Source of the DNA: Epiperipatus broadwayi
Lineage: Eukaryota > Onychophora > Udeonychophora > Euonychophora > Peripatidae
Direction: 5' to 3'
Length of the DNA stretch: 64,000 nucleotides
NCBI GenBank assembly: GCA_028023455.1
Contig: JAQFVV010000018.1
Location: forward strand, 3,687,800 to 3,751,799
A program made the translations under genes and the position numbers. This document shows, one piece after another, positions 39,121 to 50,332 of this stretch; the stretch's first letter is position 1, and each line of letters starts with the position of its first letter. A model generated the notes under the pieces. The model did not search any database and was not told where the DNA came from. It saw only the letters and a list, made by a program, of their open reading frames with translations.

Positions 39121-39851
39121 CATTAAAGAAATTTCACACATTCCAATTATCTACCATAGAAAAACATTATAATACTTATCTTCATAATTACCATTTCTTT
39201 CTGTATTTTTATTATTACTCATGATATTAAGATTACATCTAATCACTTTAATGAGTAATCTATCAGGAATGACACCCTAGCCAGACTTTTTAAGAAAGGT
39301 CATTTTTAGACCCTTTCTTTTAGATTTGTTCCATTGCTTTGACAGGCAGGAAATCTCTAATAGAGCTGCTTAAATTTGCTTTCTTTGCTGAATTGAAATT
39401 TAATATTCAAGTTTCAATCCAACTCATTAGTGATTGTACTGCCTTAGACAAAAATTACAGCTAAGACTTCAATATTTATTTATATAGGGGTTTTAAATTT
39501 TTTTTCTAATAATATTCCACCATCTTATTTATAATTCATGACTCATTGTTATGTTTGAATCAGCCTAATGAAAATTGAAAAATGCCTTGCTAATGATACT
39601 CGTTAGAGTTATTAGACGTTAGCATGGTTTGAATTGTGAAAGTGAGCCGTTTTTGTAAATTTATATAAATAGTACAATTAGAATAACCCTTTGCTATTAT
39701 TAAATGTAATAAAATGCATGCATACATACATGTTAACAATTATATATATATATAATACAAATAAAATGTATATATATATATGATTTTAAATAAATTAATA
39801 AACATTAATTTTAAAGTAATCTTTTAAAATCTGAGTTTTATACATTGTCAG

Positions 39852-40009
39852 GAATCAGGATTTTAAAGAAATTACATTACAAGTCAATGGAGAAGATGTT
39901 CTAAAATTTGCTTTGGCATATGGTTTTCGAAATATTCAAAATTTAGTTCAGAAGCTTAAGAGAGGGAAAAGTCCATATCACTTTGTTGAAGTTATGGCAT
40001 GTCCATCAG
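39852..40009 (+). CDS. CIAO3: CIAO3, internal exon (158 bp)
   Basis: Acceptor ATTGTCAG, donor CAG/gttagt. One base completes Arg. The reading then is [40 protein letters not shown] and [13 protein letters not shown]. The [11 protein letters not shown] and VEVMACPSG blocks are strongly conserved in CIAO3. The first cysteine of C-P-S-G-C is a ligand of the C-terminal cluster. The exon ends one base into the Gly codon, so the C-P-S-G-C motif is divided between this exon and the last. Confidence 0.97.
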
Positions 40010-40059
40010 GTTAGTAGAATTTCAAAAAATGGTGTATATGTTATCAAATCTTTTTTTTT

Positions 40060-41560
40060 TTGTCATTATTATTATTACTATTATTATTAATTTGCTTTTC
40101 ATTTTCATATAGAATATTCTGCCTTACTTTTAAACAATTTTCTATCAGCAGCAACACCAACCACACACAAATAAATATGGCTATTCCAATTGCAAGAGAA
40201 AATAAGAGAGAACAAATTATAGTAATTCATTAGAGATGGGTTTTGCAATAACTATATTAATCTCAGAAACATAATACATCCACATATAGAACATGTTAGC
40301 CCATTATTCTGTTTCTTTAATGTTTTGAAATGTTACCTTTTCATTTCTTCTACAGAAAATTTTTCTTTTTAAAATATTTATTCACTTTGTCTAATTGTAT
40401 CTTTCCTATTTATTCTGTCTTTGGCTATCTCTTCCCAATGAATGCAGTTTATATTATACATTTTTAGAGTGATTTGAGGTAATTTAATAACTTAAATATG
40501 ATCTATCTCTTCCATTAAAACCGTACTCAAGTTTTATCATAAAATATTCTTTTTGTAAATATTGTTTGTTTCATGTATAAAATCCAATGAAGATGTGATT
40601 TTACAATACTGGATTGTGATTGTATACTATCACATATTGATTAAACTTTTTTAATATCTTCAGATTATGTTGATAGATTATCTTTCTTTCCTTTCCATGC
40701 AGATATTAGGCAAAATAATAGCTCTCTGTATAGCTAATTTAGTTGCAGTAGTTTTTCCAGTATGTTGAAATATTCTACTTTTTAATACATTAAAATTGCA
40801 GCAAAACAATATAATCTAAACTACACTTCAAGATTCAAGTCCATTTTTCTACTTAAAAAGATTACCAAGATATTTAAATTGATTCATATTCTCAAACTGA
40901 TAACCATCAAAACCAAAAGTTGCCAAAGATTTTTCCCCCCATCATTAGGTTGAGTGTAGTAATAACACTTCATCTCATTCCATCATATAGAAGATGCCAT
41001 AATGTAAATAAATTTTTGTGGGCAAACAATTAATTTTAAACAATACTATAAATCTCTCCTATTAATCAAATCAAATGCCTTGACCAAATCAATAAAAGCA
41101 ATATTAAATCATTCATTTGTTTTCAACATTTTTCTTGCATTTTCTTGGCAACAATAATCATATCTATAGTCCTTTTGATTTCTTAAAAGGACATTGATTC
41201 TCTAATAACCATTTATCTATATCCGGAAAAAATCTATTCAACAAAATTTTTAAAAGTATTTTTGCTGTAGAGGATAATAATGATTTCCATGATAATTGCC
41301 ATAATTTTGCCTATTCTCTTTGTTTTGAAAAATTTGGAACATTTAAAGCATTCTTAATGGGTGTAGGTATTCCTTAAAAAATTCCAATATTTTTGAAGCT
41401 AATATATCATCACCATATTTTAAAACTTCTCTAGGTATTTCATCAGGACTGCAACCTTTTCGTTTTTAAGATTGTTTTACATTCATTATAAAAAAATGTA
41501 TCTACAACTGGTTCATCATGTCAGCATCAAACATGATTTTATATAATCATAATTGAGCAT
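40060..41560 (-). pseudogene. LINE reverse transcriptase relic
   Basis: Minus-strand decayed non-LTR retrotransposon. About 41040-41380 reads LLSSTAKILLKILLNRFFPD, then a Q-C-P-F-K-K-S block (QCGFR-type) and AFIDLVKAFDLINR, which is RT motif A with its catalytic Asp. Further down come LSRKMDLNLEV and SIVKSHLHW with TKRIFYDKT, matching the common LINE C-terminal region (LL-AQLRW-GH, PK-ifYgeL). The YADD catalytic segment seems to be missing between about 40880 and 41000, so there is an internal deletion as well as stops. Confidence 0.75.
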
Positions 41561-42572
41561 AATATTAATATCATTTACTTTCTTTATTACTTTTATGGTA
41601 CTATAAAAAAAATAAAGTCATAATTGAGCAATTGTAGTCGTAATATAATAAAAATTATATGTAATAAAATATAATATAATAAAAAACATTATTTCGCAGA
41701 ATGGGAGTTTTAAAAAAATGCATGAGTGATTTAGAAATACAATGATTATTGCCAATATTATTATCTTAAATATATAGATAATTAACTTAATGCATTTTCT
41801 ATAGTTTCAGTATGACATCATTATGTTTTAAATTTAAAATAACATGCTGTGTTTATAGTTTAAAAGTAGAATTAAGTTAACATAAATGAACAAAATATAA
41901 ATATCTTATTTGAAAATACAATTTTATATGGTATACAGCCATTAAAATTTATGATAGGAAATATGCCAGTAATTATCTGAAAATAAAATGTTTCAATGAA
42001 AATTGTAAAAATAAAAGCATAATATATAAAATATTATCACTAGTTTATACAAATAACACAAATTTTTAATATCACTACGAGATGAAAAATTAAAAAAAAA
42101 AAAACCTTTTTTCAGTTATAAAGCATTGAAAGATTATATCAACTCATTCCATATATGTATTACTGTTATTGTTTGAAATAATACTATAGCCTAATTAATA
42201 TCCTTGTTGAACACAAAATTGATTATCATTTTATTTTTGTATTGTTAATGAAACATGAAAGATGATCTTTGTTAGTTATTTGAAAAGACATACTCTAAAT
42301 AGGTATAAAGAAATTTCTGCACAAAATTTCAAAAAAAACTTCCAAATCTAAGCAGTTTTTGTACTTGAAATGGATATGTACAATCCTCCAAATCTTAAGA
42401 GTTTAGACTTAGATTGTTATATATATATATAAACAAGTTTTATATACATAAAACCTGCTATCGCTTGTATTAATGATCAATAGATGGAGCTTTACCAAGA
42501 CTCCAAAACAAGCATATTCTGTTTACATAAATGTCAGAGTCAATATTCACTGTCTCTTTCATTTTGCTCCAC

Positions 42573-42618
42573 CCTCAGATCAGCTGATTTCAAGCTGATT
42601 TGCTCTCATCAGTGAAGT
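42573..42618 (-). ncRNA. hammerhead ribozyme, type I-like, minus strand
   Basis: Minus-strand reading: CTTCA, CTGATGA (42606-42612), stem II GAGC-AAATCA-GCTT (4 bp, G-U closing), GAAA (42588-42591), stem III ATC-AGCT-GAT (3 bp, 4-base loop), C17 at 42578, then TGAGG pairing with CTTCA as stem I (5 bp with one G-U). All core positions (CUGANGA, GAAA, UH at the cleavage site) are present. Predicted cut is 3' of the C at 42578. Activity is inferred from the consensus only. Confidence 0.7.
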
Positions 42619-42852
42619 GATGTTTTTTTTTTTCATAAATGTACCTTTAAAGTTTTCTTGCAATGATATAGATTGCAGAAGCTTTGACTATGTGGAGAAA
42701 CTGAACTGATATCAGAGCCATATAGCTATCTGTTTTGATAGGCTGAGTTTGAAGACATTAATGTGTCTAAAAAATTCACGCTTGCAAACTGATAAAAACA
42801 TTTTGCATAAATGCTTGGAGTTAGTGTTTATGTCTAGTTTCTAACTCCTATC

Positions 42853-42888
42853 CTTTCACTGATGAGAGCAAATCAGCTGATCTGAGGG
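42853..42888 (+). ncRNA. broken hammerhead copy
   Basis: CTGATGA at 42859-42865, GAGC and GATC|TGAGGG are present, but the segment with GAAA and half of stems II/III is missing, deleted between two ATCAG repeats. Stem I would be CTTTCA/TGAGGG. It cannot fold as a hammerhead. Confidence 0.7.
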
Positions 42889-43255
42889 TGGGCCAAAATG
42901 TAAGAGACAGTGAGTATTGACTCTGACGTTTATGTAAACAGAATACACTTGTTTTGGAGGTCTTGGCAAAGCTCCATCTATTGATCATTAATACAAGCGA
43001 TAGCAGGTTTTACGTATATAAAACTTGTTTTTCTTTTTCATAAATGTACCTTTAAAGTTTTTTTGCAATGATATAGATTGCAGAAGCTTTGACTATGTGG
43101 AGAAACTGAACTGATATCAGACCCATATAGCTATCTGGTTCGATAGGCTGAGTTTGAAGACATTAACGTGTCTAAAAATTCATGCTTGCAAACTGATAGA
43201 AACGTTTTGCTTAAACGCTTGAAGTTAGTGTTTAGGTCTAGTTTCTAACTCTTAT

Positions 43256-43302
43256 CCTTCACTGATGAGAGCAAATCAGATTGAAATCAGCTGATCTGAG
43301 GG
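43256..43302 (+). ncRNA. hammerhead ribozyme, type I-like, plus strand
   Basis: CCTTCA (43256-43261), CTGATGA (43262-43268), stem II GAGC-AAATCA-GATT (one internal mismatch), GAAA (43283-43286), stem III ATC-AGCT-GAT, C17 at 43296, then TGAGGG (43297-43302) pairing with CCTTCA over 6 bp with one G-U. All conserved core bases are present. The weakest part is stem II, where G-A replaces G-C. Predicted cut is 3' of 43296, 414 bases after the equivalent base of the broken copy at 42882. Confidence 0.7.
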
Positions 43303-45961
43303 TGGAGCAAAATGAAAGAGAGTGAATATTGACTCTGACGTTTATGTAAACAGAATACATTTGTTTTGGAGGTCTTGGTAAAGCTCCATCTATTGATCAT
43401 ATATATATAAATAGTTGTATAGGAAAATGCTGAAGAGGTCATGTGCAATTTAAGTATTAACGTAACAGATTGAGTGCAAAATCTCATTAAATTGATCTTA
43501 CTGAATTTATTTATTTTTCTGCACCATGAATTGATCCAGAAGTTTTTAACTCTTGAATACACTATGCATTTTCAACTAAACAATTTTTGATAGCAAAATA
43601 TATCTCAAAGTAGTGACAAAGGGAATGTGCCTATTTAAATATTTGTAAGACATTAATGTACTGCAAAAAAGTGCTGTAGAAAATAGTGTAAAATATTTTA
43701 CTGTTATTTTACAAGTTGTATAGATTAATGATAAACCATTTCATTTCAACTTTGCTTCACAGATTAAATTACATCTGCAGAAAATAGGAACATCAGATCA
43801 CTATTTATATTGCTGAGTCATCTATTGCAAGCCTGAATAATCATTATGTAATATATGGTAGTGTTATATCTAAACTACTGACTAATTTAATTATTGGCTG
43901 CTCTTCAGTAAACATAGACAATAGTTTGTAGCAGTATCATGTGGCATCCACTTACCAATCACTACTTACATTTGGCAGATGTGATAACTAATGCTTTTAT
44001 TTCAAATATTGAAAAAAAACTGAGAATTGTTTGGTATTGAACTTTGAGATTAATGTTTACTAAATCTAGAAACTTCAACTATTATGTTTTATATAGAACT
44101 CACAAAATAAGCTCTTAACAAGCTTATTAAATTAAGTCATGTGACATCTGACTTGATTTTTTTGTAACTATTATGTTTATATGAATATAATGATTAAATA
44201 TCCTACTAAGAGAAATTCACAATGTTTCTGATTTATAATTCATAATTTTGTATCTATTAATTTTAGTGAAAAAGTTAAGACTTATCTCTCTTATTATTTA
44301 TATATTTTTTTGTAATAGACTTTCAATCATTAGATGAGTAAATATATTATAATGTGGACAAAAGTAATCTTCACCCAGTGGGAAATGTTTATAATGCTAT
44401 TTGATTGTGAATATTTTTGAGCTTTAAAACCAACCAGTTTATAGTCACAGTATTTAAATAGAATATCATTTCTGATTGGAATCTCTTTCTCACCTCATGA
44501 GTTTTTTTTTAAATATATATAGTGAGATCCCCTAGTTCAGTAGTTTACAAGATTATGAAATGCAAATTAGGATTGCTGGTGATTATTATGGTGAGCTATG
44601 TACTTGTCTTTATAAATTTTTAGATTTAAATGATGGAAATTCAACAAGAATTTTGTGTGTATTTTATAAATAATTTTCTAGCTATGATGTAATGAAGCAA
44701 AACATCAATTAAAAATAGGCATTGCAAACTGAAATTACATTATCTAGTAAATTATATTACAACTGAAAATTATTATAAAAATACAGAATATTCTCAATAA
44801 AATTTTTAGTATTTAAATTTATATATATTAAGATCATTTTAAAATAGTGTCAGAACTTTTGGTCCATTTTGTATTATGAGCACTGAAATGAAAAATTGCA
44901 ATAAAGCCTAATAGTTTGATATTTCAAATTATTAAAATTGTTCTGAAATCTATAAGGTAATTTGACAATCATCCATAACAAAAATAATTTTATAAAAAAT
45001 ATAAAGCTTGTTATAAACAAGCAATTAGTAAGAATTTTGACGCAAATTGATTGTTTATATTAATTACAAATTGATAATATGAATGATCGTAAAGTGTGAA
45101 ATTTAAATATTTATTTGCAAATTAAGAATAAGAAGTGATTGTAAATGTGTAGGTCAAGATTACAAATTTGGACTATAATTCATAAAATTTCTATTAATTA
45201 AATAATGTTTGATATTCTTAAGTATAAATCATTATTATTCACAAAATTTCTTAAAGAGAGATTTGTATTTTATTTTTTTGTAAATCTCTAAGGATTAAAA
45301 CTATAGAGATACAATGGAAAGGAATAACAGAGATTATTTTATATTTAAAAGTTGTTTTTTTTTTAATGCAAAATGTAAAGATGATCAAAGTATGCAGGGC
45401 ATCAACAGCATACTTATCAATGATAAAACTATTTATTACACTGCATCATATGCTTTTTCATTGCTGCAGAAATACAAATAATTATGTTATTTGTTGTTAC
45501 AATAGATTCATTAATTTCTTTCCTAAGTCAGCAGATGAAGCTGGCAATTAATCATAAATAAATGTGTGCATTTCATGCCTTATTTATTGAGTAAAGTAAA
45601 ATATTGAAATTCTTTTAATACTATTAATGAATTCATAAAAGTAAGTTATTATGAAATTATGTTAATTTAATATAAATTACAGAAAGTCTCAGTAGCAAAG
45701 AGACTTTAAAAATTCATAATGTACTCTTTAGAATCGCTATTTGACTATGAATAAATTATAAAAATGAATTGAAATGTTTGTATTATTTTAATTTATATAA
45801 AAATGAAAAAAAATAACCCTGGAATATTTTAAGATTATTATAAATATATATCAATGAAATTTATGTCAATGAATGTGTATATGTGCTTATATCCTTATAA
45901 ATTGATCATTGTAAATGATGTCAATGCAATTTAAATGCTTTTTTTTTTTTTTTTTTTGCAG

Positions 45962-46203
45962 GTTGTTTGAATGGTGGTGGACAAATCAAACCATCTAATG
46001 ATGAGAGTTCAAAAGATTTATTGAGTCGTGTGGATTCTATTTATAAATCTTTAAAATGTAAAGATCCTTTATTAAGTCCACAAATTGAAAAATTATATAA
46101 TGAATGGTTGAATGGACCTGAAAGTGAAAAGGCTCAACAATTACTTCATACACAGTATCACAGCATTGAAAAAATAAATAGCAGTTTAATGATCAAGTGG
46201 TAA
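45962..46203 (+). CDS. CIAO3: CIAO3, last exon and stop
   Basis: Acceptor is a long T run then GCAG. The exon completes Gly and reads C-L-N-G-G-G-Q, the second half of the C-P-S-G-C/LNGGGQ signature that binds the C-terminal cluster. It then runs through a variable helix region (DLLSRVDSIYKSL, LYNEWLNGPESEKAQQLLHT) to Q-Y-H-S-I-E-K and ends S-L-M-I-K-W, TAA at 46201-46203. The final Trp is conserved in the family. A C-terminal aromatic tripeptide of this kind is known as a recognition signal for the CIA targeting complex. The five exons give 286 complete residues from the first full codon, consistent with a protein near the usual 470-480 residues once the missing N-terminus is added. Confidence 0.97.
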
Positions 46204-47095
46204 GAGGCGGATAAGAAAAATAATGTAGCCAACAACAGGAATTTCCAGATTTTATGATTTGCTAAATTATAAAAATATGTATGCAAGACAAGTGACCATT
46301 ATCTGTTTTTTTAAGTTCTAACATTTCATCTATTATTGGAATATTAAACACAGGAAGAAAACCCAAGAATTTTTTTATCAATCAATAGAGCAATTGATTT
46401 TAAAGTTGCAGTTTATGTACTAAAAATCATATTAAGGTGAAAAGCAAGCTGATTAAAGTTCGGTTATCATCAGAGAAATTCTTTCTAGCAATTTCTTTGA
46501 TTAATATTATAGATACCTTTTGTCTAATGAATTAATTTCTAGTTGGGATTCATCCAGGATTTGTATTTTCTATATGATGATCAATTAAGAACTATAGATT
46601 TTTTATAGAACTTAATTATTGTTGATTATTAACAAAAGTATCAGTGAACTGGTGAAGTGTGATATGAAAAAGTTATTTAAAATCATAAAAGATGTTAATC
46701 TTTATATAATTTTTTGAAAGTAATAAGTCTAAAATATGAAAATTATATATAATTATTACTTTATTTACAACATTTATTGCAGATGTTAACGTATATGTAT
46801 GCATAAACTTAAAACTGGGATAAAAAAAAAATGATATGGATACTTCTCAACTTAATCTAAATGATACTTTTTCAGAGGTAACTTTTAGATTAGGATTTCA
46901 TACATTGCAAATTTACAATAATCATTTTGTGCTTCACATCACTCACCTCTATGGATAAAACTTTGTATTTATGTAATATATATTTTTTTTAAAAATCATT
47001 TTAACTCCATTTATGAATATAGTGGTTATTGTATAAATTCAGTATTTTAACTATATTAAGTATTGTTGAAATAAAGATTATAAAAATTTTCTGGA
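46204..47095 (+). other. CIAO3: CIAO3 3' UTR (inferred)
   Basis: AT-rich sequence after the stop with no coding signal or repeat I recognise. Its end is set by the poly(A) signal at 47070-47075. The true cleavage point needs transcript data. Confidence 0.6.
47070..47075 (+). terminator. CIAO3: poly(A) signal AATAAA
   Basis: AATAAA about 870 bases after the CIAO3 stop, followed within 30-40 bases by GTTGTGG and a long T run, a typical downstream U/GU-rich element. Other AATAAA-like words occur nearby in this AT-rich DNA, but this one has the best context. Confidence 0.55.
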
Positions 47096-47251
47096 TTTAT
47101 CTAAAATGTTGTGGTTTTTTTTTTTTTTTTTGACTTAGTTTTCTGATGGATTAACTGCCTTCTTCAAGAATTTTCTGTGTGATAGAGGGGTCTCAGATTG
47201 CTCATCTGAAAACCTCTGATTGCTTTACAATATTTGGTCTTTATATTTGTA

Positions 47252-47518
47252 TTTATATATTGGACTATTTCCATCATCTAATATAAATATTGAATGTCTT
47301 TAGAAAAATGTAATGTTATTTAAATATTCCAAATACATTAAACTGTTAATAATAGCACACAGGTTATTATATGTTCTATTAGTAATATTTGGATGTATTT
47401 GTAATATTTAAATAAAGTCAAATTTTTCTAAACACATTCAATACTTATATTAGATGATGGAAATAGTCCAACATATAAATACAACTAAAACACCATCATC
47501 ACAAACCTTCAGGAAAAC
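47252..47518. mobile_element. SINE-like foldback element, copy 3
   Basis: Inverted arms starting TTGGACTATTTCCATCATCT and ending GATGATGGAAATAGTCCAAC. The right tail CATCATCACAAACCTTCAGG is shared with copies at 4824 and 29836. Flanked by an imperfect 20-bp duplication (ATTTGGTCTTTATATTTGTA at 47232-47251, AATTGGTTTTTATATCTTTA at 47519-47538, 16 of 20 the same), so this insertion is older than copy 2. The tRNA head is absent. Confidence 0.7.
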
Positions 47519-47559
47519 AATTGGTTTTTATATCTTTATGGAAATATTTCTAACAATAT

Positions 47560-47880
47560 AATGGCTTCATCATTTTCAACCATTATCAACCCATTGCAGG
47601 ATGAAAGTTTATTCAAAGTTTAATTCCATTTTTCTAATCTGTAGCTTTTTTTCTCCATATGATTCCAACAAACTTTCTTATTTTATCTATTTATCTTATA
47701 TGCATTGTTTTTGTAGATCTTTTACAATATTTTGGGATTCGATTTAATACTTCAACTGTTCATCTACTATCATTTCTTCTGTCAGTATGCACAGCACTAT
47801 TTCAGTCTCTAATTTTTCCAATGTATCAAGGGTAGCCATTTGTAATTCACTGAAATACAGACTTTCATATACTTAAAATA
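47560..47880 (-). pseudogene. RTE-type LINE 3' end fragment
   Basis: Minus strand reads TDRRNDSRWTVEVLNRIPKY-like pieces (47690-47800, one stop in place of W) and I-R-K-F-V-G-I-I-W-R, then an INFHPAMG-type end. This matches the C-terminal end of the RTE LINE at 31185-34150. It is a 5'-truncated insertion, as is usual for LINEs. Confidence 0.7.
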
Positions 47881-48339
47881 TTGTCTTAGTTCATTTTCAG
47901 TCTTATGACTGTATCCTATATATTATTATGTTTCTAATTTATGTAGTTTGATGGTTTAGGTTAAAAAGAATGAAATAAATGTCTTTTTCTCTAAATTAAA
48001 TAAACATGTAAATAATTATTTCTGGATAAAGAGAAGTTTAAATCAGTTCTATTTTTTACAAGTATTGGGTGATAAATTTATAGCTGAATATTTCAAATCA
48101 TTAACTTGAATAGTTTTACAAACAAAATGATAATGACATGATTTTGTACTTAAATACTAGCATAAGTATTTCTTAATAATGCTAACTGAATAAGGAAGTC
48201 TTTAGACCATGATTGCATTGCCAATTTGGTATTCGGGTTATCTTTCCAAATTGTTATGAAAAATTATTGCTTTTAGGGAGTCATAGGAAATGTATTATTA
48301 TATCTAAATAATAATAAAAAAAAAAATGTACTTAGAGAA

Positions 48340-49330
48340 GCCACTTGTAAATATGACCATTCCAACTCCAAGCCGAAAAAAGGTAAGAAAGAAATTGCTA
48401 TAAAGATTAGTTTTGTCATGATTATTCAAATCAATCTGTGAAACACAAATACATTCATATGTAGAATATGATGATCCATTTTTATGTTTATTTGATGTTT
48501 TGCAATATTGTCTTATACTTTCTACAGAGAAGACTTTCTAAAATACTTCAATCCTATATCTAATTGTAGATCTCCATTCTCTACCATAACTTTCCTCATG
48601 AAAACATCATTGCACAATCCTTTAGAATGTATTTGGATAAATCGTATAATGTAAACAGGTTTTGCTTTCCCATGAAAACTATGTTCAAGTTTACTATTAA
48701 ACATCCTCTTAGGAAATCTTGCTTTAATCATTCATTTTTCATATCTAATCCAATGAAGGTGAGATTTTGCAATAGTGGATTCTATTACATCTGGCAAGTT
48801 GAATAACTTATTGAATACTTTATGATCATGCCATTGTATTTATAAAATTTTATGGAGATCTTTAAATGAACTTTTCTAATACGTTTATATTGTGTTGATA
48901 GGTAAAATAACAACTCTGTCCAGAGCTAACTTAGTTTCTGTAGATATTTTCTTCTGATAAAATATCTTTAATTTATTAAAAGTGGTAGCTCATTGGAGTC
49001 TATTCTAACTTAACATCTAAATTCACCTTTCTATTTATAAAATTAACTGATTAAAAATTTTGAGTTTTTTAAACATTAATAAACTAAAATCTTTATATAA
49101 TGCATTCAAACATTAAATACATTCTGTATATCAGCTTTTGAACTGCAAAAATAGTACAATCATCCGCATTCTGAAAATCCATAATCCATGAAGGTGGTTC
49201 TTCCTGTTTTTGCTTTTAATCATTTCAACTTAACAATTCCACAATTAAACCTGTCTTGCATCTTTATTGCTTTTTTATTAAATCAATATAACCATTGTCA
49301 TAACAATTGAAAATGTTATTGAAGCAAGTA
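48340..49330 (-). pseudogene. LINE reverse transcriptase 3' half
   Basis: Minus strand. About 49140-49200 reads MDFQNADDCTIFAVQK, the RT catalytic box (YADD as NADD). About 48730-48860 reads AKSHLHWIRYEK, and 48522-48731 is open with ARFPKRMFNSKLEHSFHGKA, like the (R)-PK--fY-eL-HG-R block of LINE C-termini. The 3' end near 48340-48450 should hold the C2HC zinc finger but is decayed. 5'-truncated and inactive. Confidence 0.7.
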
Positions 49331-49548
49331 TATATTTTTCTTTAATACTAGTTTTTATATCAAATGTATCATTTTTCACCTGTAGTAATCAGTGTTCCCT
49401 CTAAGAGTACACTAAACCAACCAACATGCACCAAAATAATATGTATAACAACATTAAAATATAGCATTTATTTACATGTTTGCATTTTAAATAGTTTATA
49501 TAATATAATATTGTAGAAAATAACTTAAAAAGAATAAAACTCAATAAA

Positions 49549-50332
49549 TACAATTTATCCAAACCACTTCGAACCCTTTTTAGCAAAACTCTTTTTATTT
49601 GTACATAAACATATGTTTTGACTGTCATGCAGTCTTCTTCAGAGCTATGATATAATGAACAAAATACATAACTATATAAAAAATTAAAATAAAAAATTTA
49701 AATAATAAAAAACTAAAAACAACAAAATATATTTTAAAAAAACTAATAAAACTGAAATAAATAATCAAACTTATAAAACAGTTAATATAAAATAAAATGT
49801 ACAACATAAATAGAAAATAAATATAAATTATACATGTGTATTCCTAACTGTATACATATATATATATATTCAAGGACAACTATTAATCTAAATATATTAT
49901 CTATTTTATCATTATTAACAATCTACTAATTATTTCTATTCTTCATAAACTTAAACTTTATGGTTATTAACTAATATTCTTTTAATTTTAAATCATATAA
50001 TATCTATTATTTCCTTACTCATTCATCTGATAAAAATAATATTTTATATTTATTAACATTTTTTAATATCTAAAACCTATAAACTTACCCAGTTCATTTT
50101 AGTTTCCTAAAAAAACTTTTTTGCTTAAAAAATTATCTTATACCCTAACTCCCTCTATTACATATTATTTAAACCAAATATATATATATATTCCCTATAA
50201 CTCTTTATTTATATATTTATTTTTATGCACTTTAACTTTTATTATTATTATATAATTCTCATAAAATTATATTATACTGCTTTTTATGTTTATATATACA
50301 TTCCCTACAACTCTTTATTTATGTATATATAT
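49549..50332 (-). mobile_element. Penelope-like element terminal repeat, inverted copy (part 1)
   Basis: Reverse complement of the right terminal repeat at about 59590-60530. It has the same order: GGTTTGGATAAATTGTA end, AAATAAA, the CTGAAGA core (minus, 49636-49642, with GAAA changed to CAAAA), then AT-rich sequence. It is cut at 50332 by the LTR insertion and continues at 52363. A 13-bp direct repeat AAAACTCAATAAA (49536-49548 and 60565-60577) may be the target duplication of the whole Penelope pair. Confidence 0.75.

Larger units (their letters stand above)
29157..39851 (+). other. CIAO3: CIAO3 intron, about 10.7 kb
   Basis: Phase-2 intron, donor GTGAGA, acceptor ATTGTCAG. It is packed with transposon remains described separately (29510-31110, 31185-34150, 35309-36504, 36940-37567, 38290-39120). 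Unexplained parts are 29160-29500, 34150-35300 and 37570-38290, which are AT-rich without gene-like sequence, and 39120-39850, which may include more of the LINE fragment upstream of 39120. Confidence 0.85.
42431..43400. mobile_element. retrozyme-like foldback/tandem element with hammerhead cores
   Basis: Composite of one unit in three copies. The left arm (42431-42619) is inverted relative to 42852-43030 (AAACAAGTTTTATATACATA at the left end against its complement at 43011-43030). A second direct copy of the central part plus arm follows at 43031-43400, with a period of about 0.41 kb. Each arm carries a hammerhead motif: minus at 42573-42618, broken at 42853-42888, plus at 43256-43302. The tail after the ribozyme (CTCTGACGTTTATGTAAACA and CTCCATCTATTGATCA) is well conserved between copies. 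There is no open reading frame of interest. Animal retrozymes are small non-coding retroelements with short-stem-III type I hammerheads in tandem units of similar size. The inverted arm is unusual. Confidence 0.8.
40010..45961 (+). other. CIAO3: CIAO3 last intron, about 6.0 kb
   Basis: Phase-1 intron, donor GTTAGT, acceptor preceded by a long T run and GCAG. It contains a LINE RT relic (40060-41560) and the hammerhead-bearing foldback (42431-43400). Bases 41560-42430 and 43400-45960 are AT-rich without genes or repeats I can identify. Confidence 0.85.

Noticed and set aside
42853-42888. Third functional hammerhead
   Set aside because: GAAA and parts of stems II and III are deleted, so it is listed only as a broken copy.
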